Of a DNA stretch of 10,316 nucleotides, positions 6,651-10,316 are shown piece after piece. Both the position numbers and the translations under genes were made by a program. Position 1 is the stretch's first letter. Each line of letters starts with the position of its first letter. A model generated the notes under the pieces. The model saw only the letters and a list, made by a program, of their open reading frames with translations. It was not told where the DNA came from and ran no database searches. This DNA comes from Microcaldota archaeon (GTDB taxonomy: Archaea > Micrarchaeota > Micrarchaeia > Anstonellales > Bilamarchaeaceae), in NCBI GenBank assembly GCA_016180665.1, contig JACPAS010000046.1, positions 1 through 10,316 on the forward strand, read 5' to 3'.

Positions 6651-7778
6651 ATGGTTAGTTCTAAGGTTAATGTTGGTAACCGAAAAATGGGGGATGGAGA
6701 ATCCGTATTCTTTATTGCTGAGATTGGAATAAATTTCGACGGGAAGAAGGATCGAGCAAAGAAATTAATTGACGTAGCTGCCGATGCGGGTTGTGATGCT
6801 GCAAAATTTCAGCTATTTAGCGCTGAGAAAATGTACGTTGATGAAAAATCGGCTGGCTATTACGAATTGATGGGTAAAAAGATTCCAATTGTGAAAATTG
6901 TAAAGGATGCTGAGCTTCCGGTAGAGTGGATACCAGAATTGATGGATTACTGCAAAGACCGTGGGATTATTTTCTTTTCTTCTGTTTTTGATGAAGGAGC
7001 CGCGGATGTGATGCAGCAATCAGATATGGAGCTATTTAAGATGGCTTCGTACGAATTGACGCACATTCCATTGTTTGATCATGTGGCCAGTAAAAAAATC
7101 CCCATTATTTTTTCTACTGGCGGTGGAAATATGAGTGACATTAATGACGCTGCTCAAACAATAAGAAAACATCATAACAATTTTGCGATTATGCAGTGTA
7201 TTGCGAATTACCCTGCAACGATGGAAAATGCAAATTTGGGTGCAGTTGAAACTTTGAAACGGGCGTTTGAGTGTCCAGTTGGATTTTCAGATAATGGGTT
7301 TAGAGCTAAAGATGGAAGGATTGATGATCATGTAATACCGGAGTTTGCTGCGAAGGCCGGAGCAGATTGTTTTGAGATTCACATTACTACTAATAGAAAA
7401 TTACCTGGCCCAGACCATGGATTTGCTACTGAACCTGATGAACTTAAGAAAATGGTGAAATTGATGCAGGGGATTAGAGAGAATTATAACACTGGAAAAA
7501 GATTTGAGATTCCACCTTTACTCTATGGAAGTACTGCAAGAAACACCTATAAGGTTGAGGAGTACGTGCGGAATTTTTGTTATAGGAAGATTTTTGCTGT
7601 TAAGAGTATCAAGGAAGGGGAGAAAATTAGAAATGAAGATATTGCTGTTTTGAGGCCTGGTGAATGTAAAGCTAAAGAAGCAATTGATCCTAAGTATTAT
7701 TGGCTAATTCTTGAGAAAGCACATGCGAGTAAGAGTATCAAAGCAGGGAGCCCACTAGTATGGGATAGCGTTCTCTGA
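6651..7778 (+). CDS. NeuB-family N-acetylneuraminate (or related nonulosonate) synthase
   Basis: NeuB-family enzymes condense phosphoenolpyruvate with an N-acetylated hexosamine to make nine-carbon acidic sugars (sialic, legionaminic or pseudaminic acid) used on cell surfaces. The TIM-barrel domain (about 18-285) shows FFIAEIGINFDG (20-31), DAAKFQLF (49-56), FKMASYELTHIPL (129-141), IIFSTGG (152-158), IANYPA (184-189), VGFSDN (210-215) and EIHIT (242-246), then LPGPDHGF. A SAF (antifreeze-like) domain spans about 311-375. Length (375 aa) is slightly above the usual 335-350. Two conserved positions differ: the usual GxNHnG motif reads GINFDG, and the usual SDH motif reads SDN (N215), while the second metal-binding His (H244) is kept. 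The fold is clear but substrate and activity are uncertain. No aminosugar 2-epimerase or CMP-transferase is adjacent, so the context does not say which sugar is made. A role in glycan decoration is inferred from the family. Confidence 0.88.
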   Translation: MVSSKVNVGNRKMGDGESVFFIAEIGINFDGKKDRAKKLIDVAADAGCDAAKFQLFSAEKMYVDEKSAGYYELMGKKIPIVKIVKDAELPVEWIPELMDYCKDRGIIFFSSVFDEGAADVMQQSDMELFKMASYELTHIPLFDHVASKKIPIIFSTGGGNMSDINDAAQTIRKHHNNFAIMQCIANYPATMENANLGAVETLKRAFECPVGFSDNGFRAKDGRIDDHVIPEFAAKAGADCFEIHITTNRKLPGPDHGFATEPDELKKMVKLMQGIRENYNTGKRFEIPPLLYGSTARNTYKVEEYVRNFCYRKIFAVKSIKEGEKIRNEDIAVLRPGECKAKEAIDPKYYWLILEKAHASKSIKAGSPLVWDSVL

Positions 7779-7816
7779 TCCTAGATCTGTTGTGACTATA
7801 GTTACATGCTTATTCC

Positions 7817-7842
7817 TTTAAACTTTACTTAGTATATATTAA
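7817..7842 (+). promoter_or_regulatory. Possible ancestral pdxS promoter, now cut off by the TnpB element
   Basis: CTTTAAAC (7817-7824) and GTATATATTAA (7832-7842) are TATA-like and lie just before the right end of the element. If the element and one copy of the direct repeat are removed, this A+T-rich block would join ...TGATTCTT to the pdxS ATG, with the first box about 33 bases from it. The rest of the 75-base gap after the NeuB-like gene holds nothing else I can support. Confidence 0.25.
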
Positions 7843-7845
7843 CAC

Positions 7846-7857
7846 TGATTCTTGTGA
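7846..7857 (+). repeat. Direct repeat flanking the TnpB element, copy 1
   Basis: TGATTCTTGTGA matches TGATTCTTATGA at 9232-9243 in 11 of 12 positions, with the first 8 identical. The two copies lie exactly at the two outer edges of the element. IS200/IS605 transposition does not make target duplications, so the repeat is unexpected. Confidence 0.6.
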
Positions 7858-8001
7858 ACTACCCATGAATAAATTCATGGGCTTCCTGCTTCATAGGTAG
7901 AACTTCTGTTCTGTCTCCACAGGCATTACTTCCCCTTGATCCAAGGGTAGCTCTGTTTGCCTTGTCAGGCAAATCTCTAGAAATGCGTTGAGCATTTCTA
8001 G
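7854..8001 (-). ncRNA. Putative omega (reRNA) guide RNA scaffold at the right end
   Basis: TnpB proteins use a guide RNA made from the 3' end of their own transcript. This region holds consecutive hairpins: a perfect 10-base-pair stem with 5-base loop (7977-8001), a 6-base-pair stem (7956-7973), a 6-base-pair stem with 3-base loop (7933-7947), a 5-base-pair stem (7899-7912) and the 8-pair right-end palindrome (7862-7881). All but the terminal palindrome lie wholly inside coding sequence, after the last RuvC motif. The guide would be the flanking bases just past the end, about 7838-7853, reading AAGAATCAGTGTTAAT. The exact 5' end and processing are unknown. Confidence 0.6.
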
Positions 8002-9052
8002 ATCTATTGAGTATGTTTATTGATGCATTCAAGTCCCTGTCTATGGATAGTCCACAGTTTTTACAGTTGTGAATTCTTTCAAACAGACTCTTCTGAACTA
8101 TATTTCCACAACTGCTGCATTCTTTACTTGTATTTTTAGGATTTACAAACACCACTCTGGAACCAGCACTCTCAGCCTTGTAACTAAGGATGTTCATAAA
8201 TTTACTCCATGCAGCATCATTAATGTTTTTTCCATGATTATTCATAGCCATGTCTCTTATTTCCAGATTTTCCAATGCAATCAGAGAATAATTGGAAAGA
8301 ATCATATTTGCTGTTTTATGCAGAAAATCATTCCTTACATTAGCTATCTTTTCATGTATTCCTGCTATTTTTATTCTTGCCTTAATCCTGTTTCTTCCCC
8401 TCTTCTGCTTTCTTGATAGTTTTCTCTGGAAGAATGCAAGTCTCTTTTCCCATTTCTTCAGATGATGGGGGTTTCTTATAAAAGTGCCATCTGAGAGGAC
8501 TGCGAAATTCATAAGGCCTAAATCCATACCTGCTGCATTTCCACTGTTTATTTTTAGCTGCTGCTTTTCTTCTTTAACTGTAAAAATAGCATAGAATTTT
8601 CCTGAAGACTCTCTCTTTATTGTTAGTGTCTTAATTTCTCCTTTTATTTCCCTGTGTTTCTTAATAGAGATTTCATCAAAAGGAGTTACTTTTAGTTTTT
8701 CTCCAAGTGAAAACCCAAACTGGGGATAAACAAGGCTTTTCATCTGGCTGAAATTTTTAAATCTTGGAAACCCAGCCTTCTTCTTTAGTTTAATTTTTCT
8801 GTTTACTGCATCAATTAATCTATCAGCCAGTTCCTGCCCAACTTGTGAGAATAGGCCTTTGTTTTTTACTAACTCTCTTAACTCTTTTTTGGTTGGAAAT
8901 TTCTTTTCCTTATTATATTTACTCTTACACACTGAGAGCATATGATTCCATAATTCTTTGGATAACCAGAGCTGATAGTTGATTAATTCAGTTTGCTTTT
9001 TTGACGGATAGAGCCTGAATTTATATGCTCTTATCTGTTTTTCTTCACTCAT
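7859..9052 (-). CDS. tnpB: TnpB, RNA-guided nuclease of an IS200/IS605-type element
   Basis: TnpB is an RNA-guided DNA nuclease related to Cas12 that cuts next to a short target-adjacent motif and helps the element persist. This 397-residue copy looks complete. The N-terminal region starts with the typical RAYKFRLYPSKKQ (8-20). The RuvC catalytic residues are present: D177 in GMDLG, E261 in ALENLEIRDM, and the acidic pair D338/D340 in IDRDLNAS. The zinc finger is CSSC (312, 315) with CKNC (330, 333). The C-terminal tail (GSNACGD ... EAHEFIHG) is typical of archaeal/bacterial TnpB ends and is encoded by the hairpin-rich guide RNA region, its last codons lying inside the right-end palindrome. 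The ATG at 9052 has a TATA-like box about 26 bases upstream. All motifs being intact, the protein could be active. Confidence 0.96.
   Translation of the reverse strand: MSEEKQIRAYKFRLYPSKKQTELINYQLWLSKELWNHMLSVCKSKYNKEKKFPTKKELRELVKNKGLFSQVGQELADRLIDAVNRKIKLKKKAGFPRFKNFSQMKSLVYPQFGFSLGEKLKVTPFDEISIKKHREIKGEIKTLTIKRESSGKFYAIFTVKEEKQQLKINSGNAAGMDLGLMNFAVLSDGTFIRNPHHLKKWEKRLAFFQRKLSRKQKRGRNRIKARIKIAGIHEKIANVRNDFLHKTANMILSNYSLIALENLEIRDMAMNNHGKNINDAAWSKFMNILSYKAESAGSRVVFVNPKNTSKECSSCGNIVQKSLFERIHNCKNCGLSIDRDLNASINILNRSRNAQRISRDLPDKANRATLGSRGSNACGDRTEVLPMKQEAHEFIHG
7862..7881 (-). repeat. Right-end palindrome of the TnpB element
   Basis: On the element strand: CCCATGAATTTATTCATGGG, a palindrome about 8 bases inside the right boundary, encoding the last residues of TnpB. 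It shares the CCCA/TGGG stem base and the ATTTAT core with the left-end palindrome. Confidence 0.85.
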
Positions 9053-9073
9053 GGAATTTTAAGGCTGAAAGTT

Positions 9074-9083
9074 CTTTATAAAG
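9074..9083 (-). promoter_or_regulatory. TATA-like box of tnpB
   Basis: CTTTATAAAG is centred about 26 bases upstream of the tnpB ATG at 9052, which fits a leaderless archaeal promoter. It is the best TATA match in the window. Confidence 0.5.
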
Positions 9084-9200
9084 AAAATTGGGGGTCTTTG
9101 CCAAACTAGTTTTGTATCTTCAGTTTCCTATCCTGTGGAAAGTGCAGCAACGTAAATATTTATATTAACGAATGTACCTATTATTTATATCGCAATTTCT

Positions 9201-9220
9201 CCCACCTATAAATAGGTGGG
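9201..9220 (-). repeat. Left-end palindrome of the TnpB element
   Basis: On the element strand: CCCACCTATTTATAGGTGGG. Compared with the right-end palindrome it keeps CCCA, ATTTAT and TGGG in register, while three inner stem pairs differ in a compensating way (T-A to C-G, G-C to C-G, A-T to T-A). That covariation supports a real folded hairpin recognised at both ends. Confidence 0.85.
9206..9215 (+). promoter_or_regulatory. TATA-like core inside the left-end palindrome, possible pdxS promoter
   Basis: CTATAAATAG is centred about 29 bases before the pdxS ATG at 9240, so a transcript would start just ahead of the ATG. No purine-rich BRE is evident upstream (the flank is CCCAC). Two other TATA-like stretches in the left end (about 9163-9176 and 9180-9190) would give longer leaders. 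No Shine-Dalgarno sequence precedes the ATG. Confidence 0.4.
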
Positions 9221-9231
9221 TTTCCTTGCGT

Positions 9232-9243
9232 TGATTCTTATGA
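9232..9243 (+). repeat. Direct repeat flanking the TnpB element, copy 2 (overlaps the pdxS start)
   Basis: TGATTCTTATGA includes the pdxS ATG at 9240 and matches the copy at 7846-7857 in 11 of 12 positions. The one mismatch changes ATG to GTG in the distal copy. Confidence 0.6.
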
Positions 9244-10139
9244 CAATTCAAAAAGGCACATTCACAGTTAAATCTGGCTTAGCGCAGATGCTCAAAGGAG
9301 GAGTAATAATGGATGTTGTTAATGCCGAGCAGGCTAAGATCGCAGAAGAAGCTGGTGCAGTAGCAGTAATGGCTTTGGAACGCGTCCCTGCCGACATTAG
9401 AATTGCTGGTGGAGTTGCAAGAATGAGCGACCCACTCAAAATTAAAGAGATTAAAGCAGCAGTTACTATTCCGGTAATGGCAAAATGCAGGATTGGCCAT
9501 TTTGTTGAAGCACAGATTTTGGAATATTTGAGAATTGATTTTATTGATGAAAGCGAAGTTCTAACTCCGGCTGACGAAGAATTTCACGTTGATAAAACGA
9601 AATTTACTGCACCTTTTGTTTGCGGGGCTAGAAATTTGGGCGAAGCCTTACGCAGAATAAATGAAGGAGCTGCAATGATTAGAACAAAGGGAGAAGCAGG
9701 AACTGGCAATATCGTAGAGGCAGTTAAACATATTCGTGCGATTAATAAAGGAATTGAGGAATTGGTTGAAGCTAATGGGAGGAATAATGATCAAAAACTA
9801 AGAGACTATGCAAGAAAGTTTCGTGTTCCTCTTGATTTGGTGAAAGAAACTGCAAAACTTGGAAGGTCGACAGTAGTTAATTTTGCTGCTGGAGGAATTG
9901 CTACTCCAGCCGATGCCGCACTATGCATGCAACTTGGGGTTGATGGCGTATTTGTTGGTTCAGGGATATTCAAATCTTCTGATCCTGAAAAACGTGCACG
10001 TGCAATTGTTGATGCGGTTGCACATTTTAATGATGCTGCAAAAGTTGCTGACGCATCAGAAGGCTTGGGCGATGCGATGAAGGGGTTGGATATCGCTGTT
10101 TTGAAAGAAGAGGAACGTCTTGCGAAAAGAGGGAATTAG
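9240..10139 (+). CDS. pdxS: Pyridoxal 5'-phosphate synthase, lyase/synthase subunit PdxS
   Basis: PdxS builds pyridoxal 5'-phosphate from ribose 5-phosphate, glyceraldehyde 3-phosphate and ammonia supplied by the glutaminase PdxT. It forms a (beta/alpha)8 barrel that assembles into hexamers or dodecamers. From the ATG at 9240 the protein is 299 residues, close to the family's 290-300. The catalytic residues are in place: Asp25 (GVIMDVVN), Lys82 (PVMAKCRIGH) that binds the pentose, and Lys150 (IRTKGEAGTGN), followed by the conserved AAGGIATPADAALCMQLG and FVGSGIF phosphate-binding stretches. The start at 9240 fits the family N-terminus (TFTVKSGLAQMLKGG); the in-frame codons upstream belong to the mobile element end. 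No pdxT is in the window. The next gene starts directly at the stop codon, so the two are probably co-transcribed. Confidence 0.97.
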   Translation: MTIQKGTFTVKSGLAQMLKGGVIMDVVNAEQAKIAEEAGAVAVMALERVPADIRIAGGVARMSDPLKIKEIKAAVTIPVMAKCRIGHFVEAQILEYLRIDFIDESEVLTPADEEFHVDKTKFTAPFVCGARNLGEALRRINEGAAMIRTKGEAGTGNIVEAVKHIRAINKGIEELVEANGRNNDQKLRDYARKFRVPLDLVKETAKLGRSTVVNFAAGGIATPADAALCMQLGVDGVFVGSGIFKSSDPEKRARAIVDAVAHFNDAAKVADASEGLGDAMKGLDIAVLKEEERLAKRGN

Positions 10140-10316
10140 ATGCCTCACTCTGATTTTGTTTTACCGCTGGTCAAGAAAGTTGGGGAGATAATTGACCGTG
10201 CATATCGTTCTGATTTAGTAGAATTTAGTGAAAAGGGAAAAACTGATTATTTAACGAAAATAGACACTGATGTTGAGCAAGAGATTAGGAAAGCATTGAA
10301 GAGAGAATATCCTGAT
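10140..10316 (+). CDS. Inositol monophosphatase family protein (3' end cut by window)
   Basis: The first 59 residues are visible. They match the N-terminus of the inositol monophosphatase/fructose-1,6-bisphosphatase superfamily: an opening helix (PLVKKVGEIIDRAY), then EKGKTDYLTKIDTDVEQEIRK (31-51), which fits the family pattern K-g-x-D-x-v-T-x-x-D-x-x-v-E containing the substrate/metal loop, and REYPD at the edge. The metal-binding DPIDGT motif would lie beyond the window, so the substrate (inositol phosphate, fructose bisphosphate or PAP) is undecided. The ATG follows the pdxS TAG with no spacer, which suggests translation coupled to pdxS. Confidence 0.85.
   Translation, partial: MPHSDFVLPLVKKVGEIIDRAYRSDLVEFSEKGKTDYLTKIDTDVEQEIRKALKREYPD

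Larger units (their letters stand above)
7854..9239 (-). mobile_element. TnpB-only IS200/IS605-family element (IS1341-like)
   Basis: The element consists of a short left end (about 9053-9239), a complete tnpB on the minus strand, and a right end that overlaps the 3' end of tnpB. No tnpA (Y1 transposase) is present, so it must be moved in trans or be immobile. Both ends have 20-base palindromes of the same design (7862-7881 and 9201-9220), as expected for the subterminal hairpins TnpA recognises. On the element's strand the right end finishes ...GGGTAGTTCAC (to 7854). The left boundary is less certain: I place it at 9239, next to TCAT, by aligning the flanks, and the error is about a dozen bases. 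The element lies between the NeuB-like gene and pdxS, touching the pdxS start codon. Confidence 0.8.

Noticed and set aside
7791..7804. Imperfect palindrome GTGACTATAGTTAC after the NeuB-like gene
   Set aside because: It is a short stem with a mismatch and no loop, with no T-run directly after it; it is not distinguishable from chance in A+T-rich DNA.
8069..8416. 115-codon open frame on the plus strand inside tnpB
   Set aside because: It is a shadow of the tnpB coding frame, with Cys/Phe/Tyr-rich antisense composition and no start signal or family likeness.
9883..10080. 65-codon plus-strand frame within pdxS
   Set aside because: It lies entirely within a conserved coding region in another frame and shows no family features.
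1..10316. CRISPR array, tRNA or rRNA genes
   Set aside because: No regularly spaced repeats, no cloverleaf-like stretch with a GTTCGA-type arm in context, and no rRNA-like sequence were seen.

Overview
The window looks like A+T-rich archaeal chromosome. The signs are a type II (archaeal/eukaryotic) methionine aminopeptidase, an archaeal stomatin (SPFH) protein, a PdxS-type vitamin B6 enzyme, and a repeated promoter layout in which a TATA-like box sits about 25-30 bases upstream of an ATG with no Shine-Dalgarno sequence, as expected for leaderless archaeal transcripts. Several genes have a bacterial flavour (E. coli-like orotate phosphoribosyltransferase, SemiSWEET, NeuB-like synthase, M23-like domain), which is common in small-genome archaea such as DPANN lineages. 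The exact lineage cannot be fixed from the sequence alone.

Layout. 1-1275 (+): 3' part of a membrane protein with a spermidine-synthase-like methyltransferase-fold domain, cut by the window edge. 1287-2180 (-): methionine aminopeptidase, convergent with it. 2285-3169 (-): stomatin/SPFH membrane protein, followed by a GC-rich perfect hairpin. 3232-3998 (+): an NAD-dependent sugar epimerase/reductase that is frameshifted and appears to lack an internal stretch. 4017-5354 (+): a protein of unknown role whose C-terminal half I read as a degenerate M23 (LytM-like) peptidase fold. 5351-6019 (-): PyrE, overlapping its neighbour's 3' end by 4 bases. 6135-6608 (+): SemiSWEET-like sugar transporter with an unusual N-terminal extension. 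6651-7778 (+): NeuB-like sialic-acid-type synthase with a SAF domain and altered metal-site motifs.

7854 to about 9239 is a TnpB-only IS200/IS605-type element (IS1341-like, no tnpA) on the minus strand. Its two ends carry matching 20-base palindromes that share a loop and have compensating stem changes. The 3' end of tnpB is packed with hairpins expected of an omega (reRNA) guide RNA. The element sits directly in front of the pdxS start codon, is bracketed by a 12-base imperfect direct repeat, and has a TATA-like core inside its left-end palindrome placed about 29 bases from the pdxS ATG. It may therefore have replaced the pdxS promoter.

9240-10139 (+): pdxS, with catalytic lysines intact, immediately abutted (TAG-ATG) by the start of an inositol-monophosphatase family gene that runs off the window.

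The genes do not form one pathway. They look like short independent transcription units: housekeeping (MetAP, PyrE, PdxS), membrane organisation (stomatin), sugar/surface-glycan functions (epimerase, SemiSWEET, NeuB-like), and one mobile element. The most interesting points are the TnpB element and its relation to pdxS, the degenerate M23-like protein, and the broken epimerase. No tRNA, rRNA or CRISPR array was seen, and no gene-free stretch exceeds 300 bases.
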